Assembly: GCA_947626505.1 (NCBI GenBank)
Contig: CANQSN010000016.1
Location: 1-37,083, forward strand
Source: an uncultured Lachnospiraceae bacterium
GTDB lineage: Bacteria > Bacillota > Clostridia > Lachnospirales > Lachnospiraceae
Length of the DNA: 37,083 nucleotides
Reading direction: 5' to 3'
Below are positions 1-7,175 of this stretch, in pieces. Within the stretch, counting starts at the first letter, position 1. Every line of letters starts with the position of its first letter. A program made the translations under genes and the position numbers. Below the pieces are notes generated by a model. The model saw only the letters and a program-made list of their open reading frames with translations. It did not search any database and was not told the DNA's origin.

Positions 1-276
1 TAGTTTAATACCAATTAAAATTTCTGTCCAACAACCTGTGGTTGTTAAAATTTGCGGATTCGACGTCGATTTCGACAAATGGAATTCTTTAAATTCTTTA
101 AAATGGGGATTTCTACTTTTTGTTCACACATTCAACACACTTTAGACACACATTTATCACACTTTAGACACTAAATTTCCATATTTTCATAAATATATTT
201 ACTTTTAAAATTATTTTTGTTAGTATACATACATTATTATACAAAGATAAACTACTTTAAATTAAGGAGGTGCAAC
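1..276. other. Intergenic region at the window edge with small repeats
   Basis: No convincing coding region is seen here. It holds a short perfect hairpin (AACAACC / GGTTGTT, 30-46) without a T-tract, and two copies of the 13-mer ACACTTTAGACAC at 137-149 and 159-171, offset by 22 bp. A weak promoter candidate for the HAD gene is TTTACT (198-203), 17 bp, TAGTAT (221-226). The neighbouring gene to the left is outside the window. Confidence 0.4.
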
Positions 277-933
277 ATGTATAAATACCTGCTTTTCGAT
301 TTGGATGGAACATTAACAGATTCCAAGGAGGGAATTATAAACTGTATTATATATGCACTGGATTACTACGGAATAGAAAACAGAGAGCCGGAATTTTTAA
401 ATCAGTTTGTTGGGCCTCCCCTCACTGTATCTTTTCAGCAGTTCTGTGGTTTCACCGAAGAAAAAGCAGTAGAGGCTGCCGCTAAATACCGAGAACGTTT
501 TTCAACAATCGGACTTTTTGAAAACAGAGCATATGAGGGAGCGGTAGAAATGCTAAAAACTCTTAAAAATGCAGGAAAGACAATAGCGCTTTCCACATCA
601 AAACCAGAATTATATACACTGCAAGTCATTAAAAAATATGGACTTGCCCCATATATTGACTGTCCGGTCGGCGCCACAATGGACACTACCAGAGAAAAGA
701 AGCCTGATGTCATAAGGGAAGCTTTAAAGCAGCTCAACATTGACAATAAAGAAAAGCTTAAGCAGGCTGTAATGATTGGCGACCGCTATCTCGACATAGA
801 TGGAGCCAAAGAATGTGGTATTGATTCCATTGGCTGCGGCTGGGGATATTCAGAAGAAGGAGAACTTAAAAATGCCGGCGCTACGCATATATTTGACACC
901 ATCCCTGAACTAACACAATTTCTCTTATCTTAA
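277..933 (+). CDS. HAD-superfamily phosphatase (phosphoglycolate phosphatase-like)
   Basis: This 218-residue protein is a cytoplasmic HAD-family hydrolase that probably removes phosphate from a small metabolite. Motif I is FDLDGTLTDS near residue 7, with the nucleophile and acid/base aspartates. Motif II is around STSK, and motif IV is IGDRYLDIDGAK. A helical cap of about 65 residues follows motif I, as in the phosphoglycolate phosphatase/5'-nucleotidase group. I start at 277 rather than an upstream in-frame codon because AAGGAGG lies 7 bp before this ATG and the family starts just before motif I. The substrate cannot be told from sequence. It is a single gene, convergent with the HD gene across a shared terminator. 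Confidence 0.85.
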   Translation: MYKYLLFDLDGTLTDSKEGIINCIIYALDYYGIENREPEFLNQFVGPPLTVSFQQFCGFTEEKAVEAAAKYRERFSTIGLFENRAYEGAVEMLKTLKNAGKTIALSTSKPELYTLQVIKKYGLAPYIDCPVGATMDTTREKKPDVIREALKQLNIDNKEKLKQAVMIGDRYLDIDGAKECGIDSIGCGWGYSEEGELKNAGATHIFDTIPELTQFLLS

Positions 934-958
934 TAAAACTTAATTTATTTTAAATACT

Positions 959-989
959 AAAAAGGAATCTGCAATATAGATTCCTTTTT
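959..989. terminator. Bidirectional terminator between HAD and HD genes
   Basis: A perfect 12-bp stem (AAAAAGGAATCT / AGATTCCTTTTT) with a 7-nt loop, A-rich on the left and T-rich on the right, so it can serve both convergent genes. Confidence 0.8.
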
Positions 990-1000
990 ATATTAATATA

Positions 1001-1606
1001 TTAAAATAATTCCTTTTCTAATTCTGCAATAAAGCTCTGAACAAAATCCATACGCCTCTGATATTCCCTCTTACCCTCAGGCGTCTTGGCACGAGAACGT
1101 TTTGGAGTATTAATCTTAAAATACTGCCTGATTCTTGAATATGCCCTTTTATAAGTTGCCTCGTCGCCCATAGTAACCGCAGTCGCCATAGCATCCCATA
1201 AAATTCCCACAGCGCCAAGTTCATCAAGCAAATCTGCATCCATTACAATCTGACACTCCAAAGAAAGCTCATCCTGAGTATCCTGATCCTCATGCCTTCT
1301 GATAATCTCGCAGACACGCCCAATTTTCTGAGGATCATAATCCATCTCCACAAGAAAATCCGCTGCCATCTGCGCACTAATCTCCCCATGAGGAACCTCT
1401 CCTGATTCATCCCAACCAATATCATGGAGCAGCGCAGCTAAAGAGATAACCTCAATATCTCCGCCCATCTTGTTCTGCAGCTTAATTGCCCAGCGGTAAA
1501 CCCGCATAGTATGCTCAAAACGATCTCTAAAAGGATACTTGGAGGGACGATTATTTTTCTGTGTCTGCTCTTTTACAAATTCAATAATTGTAGTGTAATT
1601 CATCAT
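1001..1606 (-). CDS. HD-domain hydrolase (YpgQ/YedJ-like)
   Basis: This 201-residue cytoplasmic protein has the metal-binding HD layout: a first His in FEHTMRVY, the HD pair in LLHDIGWDE, further His residues in VPHGE and IIRRHED, and a later Asp in MDADLLDELGAVG. The last motif resembles the DADxLDxxGAxG signature of YpgQ/YedJ-type hydrolases, which act on nucleotides; that is family knowledge and the substrate here is unknown. It lacks the HDxxED motif of (p)ppGpp hydrolases. Translation starts at the ATG at 1606 or the adjacent ATG at 1603, with GGAGAG upstream. It lies 18 bp downstream of the alarmone synthetase gene, so the two are probably cotranscribed. Confidence 0.8.
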   Translation of the reverse strand: MMNYTTIIEFVKEQTQKNNRPSKYPFRDRFEHTMRVYRWAIKLQNKMGGDIEVISLAALLHDIGWDESGEVPHGEISAQMAADFLVEMDYDPQKIGRVCEIIRRHEDQDTQDELSLECQIVMDADLLDELGAVGILWDAMATAVTMGDEATYKRAYSRIRQYFKINTPKRSRAKTPEGKREYQRRMDFVQSFIAELEKELF

Positions 1607-1624
1607 AATACGAATCTCTCCCTA

Positions 1625-2263
1625 TTATTGCCTCTCTTTTTTATACTGAGACACCTCATCCTGTATGCGAATCATACGTTTATCTACTGCATGTAACATA
1701 TCAGCGCATTCCTTAATATCCTTCATCAATTCCTCCGGAAGATAATCATCATAAGTATTCTCTAAAACATCCTCAAGAATAGCCCATGAATTCATTGCAG
1801 TAGTACGAAGCTGAACTTCAACCTTAACCGGAACAACCCTTCCCGCCAAATGCACCGGCATAGTTATAATCATATGATAACCTCTGTAACCATTGGTTTT
1901 CGTTTCATTCATATAATCCTTACTATTAATAATCTCAATATCCTTCTGCGCCTGTAACATATCCACCAATCTGTAAATATCAGTAGAGTAATTGCAGCAA
2001 ATGCGGATTCCTGCAATATCATCCACATATTTTTCAATATTTTCTACCGTAATTGCCTTTCCTTGCTTTGCAAGCTTAGCAGTAATACTGTCAATAGACT
2101 TAATTCTTGATAATACATCATAGACGGGATCATATTGATGCACAAATTTATATTCATCCCGTAAAATCTCAAGACGCAGCTTAAACTCCTTCATTGCAGA
2201 ATTATAGAGAAAAATCATCTCATTAAACTGAACAAGCTCGTCCTTTACCTGTGGTAAATCCAT
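1625..2263 (-). CDS. Small alarmone synthetase, RelA/SpoT-domain GTP pyrophosphokinase (RelQ/YjbM-like)
   Basis: This 212-residue protein consists essentially of one RelA/SpoT synthetase domain with flanking helices and no HD hydrolase, TGS or ACT domain, which is the layout of small alarmone synthetases. These transfer pyrophosphate from ATP to GTP or GDP to make (p)ppGpp. Visible motifs are DDIAGIRICC, the substrate-binding NGYRGYHMI and VEVQLRTTAMNSWA. I choose the ATG at 2263 because GGGGTG lies 7 bp upstream; a TTG at 2293 would add 10 residues but has no good ribosome binding site. The HD gene follows immediately on the same strand. Whether it is RelQ or RelP type is not certain. Confidence 0.88.
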   Translation of the reverse strand: MDLPQVKDELVQFNEMIFLYNSAMKEFKLRLEILRDEYKFVHQYDPVYDVLSRIKSIDSITAKLAKQGKAITVENIEKYVDDIAGIRICCNYSTDIYRLVDMLQAQKDIEIINSKDYMNETKTNGYRGYHMIITMPVHLAGRVVPVKVEVQLRTTAMNSWAILEDVLENTYDDYLPEELMKDIKECADMLHAVDKRMIRIQDEVSQYKKERQ

Positions 2264-2484
2264 ATTAAACACCCCGCTTTTTATGAAATCCAAGTACTAA
2301 CCAGCTTTTTCCATAAAAATAGTATAACAATAAATATATACTATTATCCATATTTATACATAATCAATCTTAACACTATTCCATAAAAATATCCATACTT
2401 TTAACAAAAAGTTAACATAATAATGTCAAAGAATAAAAAAACAGTATGCTTAATTTAAAATAAAAACATACGCCCCTTAATTAT

Positions 2485-2513
2485 TTGACATAGCTTAAAA
2501 AAAAAGCTATAAT
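2485..2513 (+). promoter_or_regulatory. Strong sigma-A promoter of the SRP RNA
   Basis: Perfect consensus: TTGACA (2485-2490), 17-bp spacer, TATAAT (2508-2513). The predicted transcript start is near 2520, matching the 5' end of the structured RNA. Confidence 0.9.
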
Positions 2514-2519
2514 AAAACT

Positions 2520-2757
2520 CCACGCAACCGGGGTATTAGCAGTACCCTCTGTCCGCAGCTATAGCGGAGGTGATGGTTTGTTTCGGGTTTTCCAGGTGTC
2601 TGGCTGCCCCAGACAAGTGGTGTTGACATTTGGGTCTTGCGCAATAGGACCTGTGAACCAGGTCAGGTCGGGAACGAAGCAGCCTTAAGCAGCCATCTTA
2701 TGTGCCGCAAGGGCGCCTGAATTGAGCTAACTATCTGGGTAACGCTTTCACTCATGG
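2520..2757 (+). ncRNA. ffs: Signal recognition particle RNA, large bacterial type
   Basis: This is the RNA scaffold of the signal recognition particle, which targets nascent membrane and secreted proteins. The hallmark S-domain helix 8 is at about 2653-2690: GTGAACCAGGTCAGGTC, a GGAA tetraloop (2671-2674), then the GAAGCAGCC strand of the asymmetric loop bound by Ffh. The 5' part folds into two small hairpins (GGGTA 2531-2535 with TACCC 2543-2547; TCCGC 2552-2556 with GCGGA 2564-2568), matching the Alu-like domain of the long Gram-positive form. A consensus promoter precedes it and a T-tailed hairpin follows. The exact 3' end is uncertain and may extend into the terminator. Confidence 0.92.
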
Positions 2758-2792
2758 ATTCACAACGCAAACCGCGTGGATTTATTTTTTTT
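2758..2792 (+). terminator. SRP RNA terminator overlapping the 3' end of tadA
   Basis: ATTCAC (2758-2763) pairs with GTGGAT (2776-2781), or alternatively ACGC with GCGT, followed by a T-rich run to 2792. It lies within the last codons of tadA on the other strand. Confidence 0.6.
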
Positions 2793-3239
2793 CCGCAAAT
2801 CCTTAAAAAAATCCTGTAAAAGTTCCCTGCACTCTTCTTCTAAAACTCCGGAGATAAACTCTGCCTGATGATTAAATTTCTGTACGTGCAAAAGATCCAA
2901 AACTGAACCGGCGCAACCTGCCTTTGGATTCATACATCCTACCACTACTTTAGGAATCCGAGCCTGTATAATTGCACCGGCACACATCTGACAAGGCTCC
3001 AATGTTATATACATTGTACATTCCTCAAGCCTCCAATCACCTAATTTCCTGTTTGCTTTTTTTATAGCCATAAGCTCTGCATGGGCTAGGGCTGTCCTAT
3101 CTTTATTTCTCCTATTATATCCCCGAGCGATTACCTTGTCCTCATACACAATAACACAGCCAATTGGAACATCACCTAAAACCTTTGCCTTCCTTGCCTG
3201 AGTAATCGCCTGCCTCATATACCTTTCATCTACTGTCAT
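2760..3239 (-). CDS. tadA: tRNA-specific adenosine deaminase TadA
   Basis: This 159-residue zinc enzyme deaminates A34 to inosine in tRNA-Arg(ACG). The cytidine-deaminase fold is clear: HAEL (zinc-binding His and catalytic Glu, near residue 53) and EPCQMCAGA with the two zinc-binding cysteines, about 30 residues later. The N-terminal MRQAI and the A-rich substrate loop fit TadA rather than free-nucleoside deaminases. AGGAGA precedes the ATG. It follows the GNAT gene by 12 bp. Its stop codon lies inside the convergent SRP RNA terminator, so its last seven codons or so are constrained on both strands. Confidence 0.95.
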   Translation of the reverse strand: MTVDERYMRQAITQARKAKVLGDVPIGCVIVYEDKVIARGYNRRNKDRTALAHAELMAIKKANRKLGDWRLEECTMYITLEPCQMCAGAIIQARIPKVVVGCMNPKAGCAGSVLDLLHVQKFNHQAEFISGVLEEECRELLQDFFKDLRKKNKSTRFAL

Positions 3240-3251
3240 ACGTTTCTCCTG

Positions 3252-3794
3252 TTATTGTAAAATAAGCGCATATCTATAATGGTCTTCATATTTGTGATTT
3301 ACCTCAAGGCTTTTATAACTAATACCTTCATAATCAAAATTCAGCCTTTCAATTAACCTGATAGATTTTTCATTTGCAGGCATAATAAACGCTTCCAGCC
3401 TGTGAAGCCCTAATTCTTTGGCAATTTCAATAAGCTTCTCGCATGCCTCCGTTGCATAACCCTTTCCCCAATAGACATGATCCAGCTTATATCCAAACAT
3501 TCCGGTTCTAAAACATCCCATAACTATATTGCTTATACTTACAGTACCAATAATCTTCTTTGGATTTTTCTTTTCATAAATCCAAAATCTGACATACTTC
3601 TTTTTTATAATTTCATTGTATTCTAATTGCAAAGATGCCGACTGGTATGCCTTAGAATAAAAATTATCCGCCCTTGTCATCTCAAATGCATCAAAATATG
3701 GCCTGTTCCTGCGGTAAAAATCCAACACATCCTCCGCCATACCGCTATGCTCAACTCTCATCAGCAATCTTTTTGTTTCATACTCAAAATTCAT
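3252..3794 (-). CDS. GNAT-family N-acetyltransferase (RimJ/RimL-like)
   Basis: This 180-residue protein has the GCN5-related acetyltransferase fold. It opens with YETKRLLMR, the usual start of the RimJ/RimL/Acetyltransf_3 group. The acetyl-CoA-binding region is GYKLDHVYWGKGYATEA, with the typical WGKGYATEA pyrophosphate loop, followed by LEAFIMPANEKSIRLIERL near the C-terminus. It probably transfers an acetyl group to an amine of a protein or small molecule; the substrate is unknown. It is 12 bp upstream of tadA and probably shares a transcript with it. The start is supported by AGAGGG about 8 bp upstream. Confidence 0.85.
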   Translation of the reverse strand: MNFEYETKRLLMRVEHSGMAEDVLDFYRRNRPYFDAFEMTRADNFYSKAYQSASLQLEYNEIIKKKYVRFWIYEKKNPKKIIGTVSISNIVMGCFRTGMFGYKLDHVYWGKGYATEACEKLIEIAKELGLHRLEAFIMPANEKSIRLIERLNFDYEGISYKSLEVNHKYEDHYRYALILQ

Positions 3795-3846
3795 CCTAAG
3801 TTCCCTCTTGAATTTTCTTTTCTATATATTAATGAGTATACTAAAT

Positions 3847-4935
3847 TTATCTGATTTTCGCAATCCAATATCCAAACTCACCTGTCATATGCTCACATTC
3901 TTTAAGTGTGATAAACTCATGAAATCCAAAAATACCCGCCAAATATTTATCTTTATTTGAAAATATCCCCGGCACGCCAATAATATACTGGTACTTATTA
4001 TCATTATACTTTATTTTCCCAAACATTAAATGACTGTAATTATAAAAACCATGCAGCACAAAACTGTTATTTCCATAATCCCAATTTTCTCTTTCCAATA
4101 TTCCAATATCTTCCGGCACAATGCGGACGCAATCCACTACCTCGTTATTTTGAAAGCCAGGAAGCTTTGAACGGTTCATCATTAAAAAATCTGCACCCGT
4201 AATTTCTCTGCTTTTATTGTTTTCCTGTCTGCCTTTACCATTGTTAAAGCCCTTATCAACATTTAATTGCTGAGAAAAAACATTTTCACGCTTATCTGTT
4301 TGAAATATATTTTCCTCTTCTCTGCCCTTTCCTGCTATTCGTTGTAATTTTTCGTTTAACTCCTCCTGAATCTGTCTTAAAGTTTTAGTTTCCCCATCTG
4401 TTTGTCTAATATCTCCATTTTCCTTGACACCCTCGTCACTTCTTATATTCTGTTCCTGTCTGCCATATTCTTCCATTTCATTTTCTGTTTCATATAATGG
4501 CGTTTTTATCCGGTTATTATTACTATTTATATCCTTATTATCATTCTGTTCATTTTCCTTCATACATCTTACTATTTCCACTAAACGAATAGGCTCGTCA
4601 TCCCACTGTGAACCGAAAAACAACTGCTCGTTATGATATGCAATAATACCGGAATATTCATTTAAAGGAATCTTTTCATCACTTTCCTTATGATAGATTA
4701 ATCTTCCATTTTCAAATACTGATTCTCCAATGGCAAGCAATTGCATTTTACCACTGCTATATCGGTATAAAAAAATACTGTGGGAAACGCTTCCCACTAC
4801 TTTATTATCCGAAAGATTCAAAGTAACCTTAAGGCGTCCCTGCCGGCATTCTACTTTGCAAAAACCGACATTTTCCTGCTTTCCTCCATTTTGATAGCGG
4901 TAAAAATAAGACAGCCTGCGTATATAATCCGACAT
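3847..4935 (-). CDS. Uncharacterised two-domain protein with a low-complexity linker (DUF6128-like C-terminus)
   Basis: This 362-residue protein has no recognised catalytic motif. The N-terminal part (about 1-130) looks like a beta-rich domain (FCKVECRQGRLKVTLNL, then an FLYRY segment). The middle (about 130-250) is a polar E/N/Q/K-rich linker with no hydrophobic pattern, likely disordered. The C-terminal part (about 260-362) is compact and aromatic, with HGFYNYSHLMFGKI and ending GEFGYWIAKIR; I recall this as the DUF6128 region found in Lachnospiraceae, without being able to check. There is no signal peptide or membrane segment. GGGGG lies 7 bp before the start. It is 52 bp upstream of the GNAT gene and may be cotranscribed. 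Its function is unknown. Confidence 0.75.
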   Translation of the reverse strand: MSDYIRRLSYFYRYQNGGKQENVGFCKVECRQGRLKVTLNLSDNKVVGSVSHSIFLYRYSSGKMQLLAIGESVFENGRLIYHKESDEKIPLNEYSGIIAYHNEQLFFGSQWDDEPIRLVEIVRCMKENEQNDNKDINSNNNRIKTPLYETENEMEEYGRQEQNIRSDEGVKENGDIRQTDGETKTLRQIQEELNEKLQRIAGKGREEENIFQTDKRENVFSQQLNVDKGFNNGKGRQENNKSREITGADFLMMNRSKLPGFQNNEVVDCVRIVPEDIGILERENWDYGNNSFVLHGFYNYSHLMFGKIKYNDNKYQYIIGVPGIFSNKDKYLAGIFGFHEFITLKECEHMTGEFGYWIAKIR

Positions 4936-5077
4936 AATAAATCCCCCATTTCATTTTACTGAAGTCTTCTTTCTTGTCCATGCTTTGTCAATATGGACAG
5001 GAATACCCCTTCTTTCAATAATTATGAGGAAATACAGGTAAATATTCTAACTATTTTTCAAGACTCGAAGAACGTAT

Positions 5078-5116
5078 AAAACCTCTCCACCATAAATAAA
5101 TGTTGAAGAGGTTTTT
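5078..5116. terminator. Terminator after the amylase gene
   Basis: AAAACCTCT (5078-5086) pairs with AGAGGTTTT (5107-5115), with partial pairing inside and T-runs on both sides. It ends transcription from the amylase gene on the minus strand. Confidence 0.75.
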
Positions 5117-5143
5117 GCACTCATATAAAATTGAATAAAATAA

Positions 5144-6808
5144 CTATTCTTTTGTTAAATAAGCAATTACACCGCGATTTGGCGCAAGATCAACAATAAG
5201 TCTTCCATCTCTTATCTCTAAAGCTTCACAATCCTTAATATTACCGCCAAAATCTTGTACTGAAACGCTTACGCCGCATTTCTTTAAAAATTCATCATAT
5301 ACTCTCTGAATATTGTTAATGCTTGCTGTTAAACTATCTAAGGCAGGATTGACTGCTTCTTTAATATCATCATTTTCCGGATTAATATTTTCTACTGTTT
5401 TCCAAATATCCCTTGCTTTATTTTCAATCTCGCCGGCAGCTCCTACCAGTTGTCCTGCATGGTCAAACAATGCACCCTTTAAATCCTGACGCGCTTTTAT
5501 AAGGGCTTCCTTGCCTGCTGCCTCTCTCAAAGCCTTTTCCTCCGCAGATTCCTCATCCATATCAAGAAGATTTACCGCTTTGTTAGCATCTACCGGAAGA
5601 TTAATCTCAACATGCGCCGGATTATCGTCGTTATTTACCACAGTAACAACCGCTTTTCCATCAAGACTTCTTGCAAATGCAAACTGTCTGTTTGTAAGCA
5701 TAAGCTCCTGATAATCACCATAAGAAAGCTCCTTAAATCTCTGCTTAATCATGCCCAGCTTAGTAAATAAAGCCGGCAGCTCATCCTTCTCATTAAAATC
5801 CTTCAAATCCAAATCAGGCCTTAAATTCCAGTCAGAATTACGCTCCTTGTCGCCGGCAATTCCAAACTCTGAACCGTAATATATAGAAGGGATTCCCGGA
5901 ACTGTGTATTGTAATAACGCAACTGGATACATATGCTCTTTATTATTCAGCTTAGAATAAATTCTTGCAACATCATGATTATCTGTAAATGTATAAAGTC
6001 TTGTATTGCCCACCAAACCGTTAAGCCTCTTAATGGTATGGGCAATCTCAAAATAGTTGTGGTCGTTATGCCCTGAAAACAGTCCCTTATGCAGCTCATA
6101 ATTGGTTACAGAATGAAGCATATCCCCATTTGCCCAACGTGAATAATCACCATGAATAACCTCACCCATCAGCCAGAATTCCGGCTTTAAGGCATCGCAT
6201 ACGCCCCTTAACTCCCTCATAAAGCCATGGTCAAGCACATCAGCCGCATCAAGACGGATTCCATCAATATCAAACTCATTAACCCAAAAACGTACTGTAT
6301 CAAAATGATAATTCTTTACTGCCGGATTCCACTGGTTCAGTTTGGCAAGAAGATTATACCCTCCCCAATTATCATAGCTGAATCCATCGTTATATTCATT
6401 ATTCCCCCAAAAATTCACATTGCAATACCAATCACGATACTCGGAATTTTCTCTGTTCTTTTTAATATCCTGAAAAGCAAAAAAATCCCTTCCTGTATGA
6501 TTAAATACTCCATCCACAATTACCCTCATACCGAGGTTGTGACAATTATTCACAAACTCCTTAAACTCCTCATTAGTGCCAAGCCTGCGATCCACTAATC
6601 TGTAATCTATTGTATCATACCCATGAGAACCGGATTCAAACAACGGACCTATATAAATTGCGTTACATCCGATTCTTTTTGCATGAGCCGCCCACTCGTT
6701 TAATTTGTCAAAATGAGAAGTTGTTCCTTCTTCTGTATTATCATGAGGGCAACCGCAAAGCCCTAATGGATAAATGTGATAAAATACTGCGCTGTCATAC
6801 CAAGCCAT
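5144..6808 (-). CDS. GH13 alpha-amylase family enzyme, cytoplasmic, with helical insert
   Basis: This 554-residue enzyme hydrolyses or rearranges alpha-glucosidic bonds in malto-oligosaccharides. The (beta/alpha)8 barrel carries the four GH13 regions: DGVFNH (99-104), DGIRLDAAD with nucleophile D187, MGEVIH with acid/base E216, and FTDNHD with D279. There is no signal peptide, so it probably acts inside the cell on imported oligosaccharides, as neopullulanase or cyclomaltodextrinase-like enzymes do. The C-terminal beta domain begins near residue 375 (RQFAFAR) and closes with GRLIVDLAPNRG (535-546), but about 95 residues of alanine- and glutamate-rich helix (417-511) interrupt it. AAAGGAG precedes the ATG. 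It is transcribed alone, from a promoter overlapping a palindrome. Exact specificity is unknown. Confidence 0.9.
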   Translation of the reverse strand: MAWYDSAVFYHIYPLGLCGCPHDNTEEGTTSHFDKLNEWAAHAKRIGCNAIYIGPLFESGSHGYDTIDYRLVDRRLGTNEEFKEFVNNCHNLGMRVIVDGVFNHTGRDFFAFQDIKKNRENSEYRDWYCNVNFWGNNEYNDGFSYDNWGGYNLLAKLNQWNPAVKNYHFDTVRFWVNEFDIDGIRLDAADVLDHGFMRELRGVCDALKPEFWLMGEVIHGDYSRWANGDMLHSVTNYELHKGLFSGHNDHNYFEIAHTIKRLNGLVGNTRLYTFTDNHDVARIYSKLNNKEHMYPVALLQYTVPGIPSIYYGSEFGIAGDKERNSDWNLRPDLDLKDFNEKDELPALFTKLGMIKQRFKELSYGDYQELMLTNRQFAFARSLDGKAVVTVVNNDDNPAHVEINLPVDANKAVNLLDMDEESAEEKALREAAGKEALIKARQDLKGALFDHAGQLVGAAGEIENKARDIWKTVENINPENDDIKEAVNPALDSLTASINNIQRVYDEFLKKCGVSVSVQDFGGNIKDCEALEIRDGRLIVDLAPNRGVIAYLTKE

Positions 6809-6833
6809 ATTAAAATCTCCTTTGTTTATATTT

Positions 6834-6853
6834 TATATACCTATCGGTATATA
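6834..6853. promoter_or_regulatory. Palindromic operator candidate at the amylase transcription start
   Basis: TATATACC, 4-nt spacer TATC, GGTATATA: a perfect 8-4-8 inverted repeat that abuts the -10 element, where a repressor dimer could block transcription. The regulator is unknown. Confidence 0.45.
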
Positions 6854-6881
6854 GTATACATTATTTTTTTAACTTTAACAA
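6853..6881 (-). promoter_or_regulatory. Promoter of the amylase gene
   Basis: On the minus strand: TTGTTA (6876-6881), 17-bp spacer, TATACT (6853-6858). The start codon is about 45 bp downstream of the -10. Confidence 0.6.
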
Positions 6882-6894
6882 GTCTTGAATATAT

Positions 6895-6939
6895 TAAAAA
6901 AAGCTCCCACCCAACAGCTACAACTGCCAAACGGGAACT
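6895..6939 (-). terminator. Terminator of tRNA-Lys
   Basis: AGTTCCC (6933-6939) pairs with GGGAGCT (6902-6908), and the inner arms extend the stem to about 16 bp with many G-U pairs. A run of seven or more T follows on the minus strand. Confidence 0.75.
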
Positions 6940-6944
6940 AGACA

Positions 6945-7017
6945 TACACCATCAGGGATTCGAACCCTGGACAAATAGATTAAGAGTCTACTGCTCTACC
7001 AGCTGAGCTAATGGTGC
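6945..7017 (-). tRNA. tRNA-Lys(CTT)
   Basis: A 73-nt cloverleaf. Acceptor GCACCAT pairs with ATGGTGT (one G-U at the end), the D arm is GCTC...GAGC, the anticodon arm GTAGA-CTCTTAA-TCTAT gives anticodon CTT, and the T arm is CAGGG-TTCGAAT-CCCTG. CCA is not encoded. It reads the AAG lysine codon. Confidence 0.95.
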
Positions 7018-7048
7018 TTATTTAACCTGCGTTTTCAACGCAATATTG

Positions 7049-7077
7049 ATTATATAATATACTTTGATAAAATGCAA
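7049..7077 (-). promoter_or_regulatory. Promoter of tRNA-Lys
   Basis: On the minus strand: TTGCAT (7072-7077), 17-bp spacer, TATAAT (7049-7054). A small hairpin GCGTT-TTC-AACGC (7029-7041) lies between it and the tRNA. Confidence 0.7.
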
Positions 7078-7116
7078 CCCTAAATTTCATTTTTTTTATA
7101 TTTTTGGATAAAAAGT

Positions 7117-7157
7117 GAAAAACATATCATTTTCAATTATATAATGATATGTTTTTC
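7117..7157. terminator. Terminator after the D-Ala-D-Ala carboxypeptidase gene
   Basis: A perfect 15-bp A/T-rich inverted repeat (7117-7131 with 7143-7157), A-run on one side and T-run on the other, 19 bp past the stop codon of the gene on the minus strand. Confidence 0.7.
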
Positions 7158-7175
7158 ATTTTAAAGTTTTTTGTT

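Noticed and set aside
59-77. Two Spo0A-box-like sequences on the minus strand (TGTCGAA and CGTCGAA)
   Set aside because: Only one matches the 0A box, the spacing of 12 bp is off the usual 10, and the controlled gene would lie outside the window.
4975-4999. TGTCCAT / ATGGACA inverted repeat upstream of the DUF6128-like gene
   Set aside because: Seven-bp arms with an 11-nt loop and no T-tract or well-placed promoter; could easily be chance.
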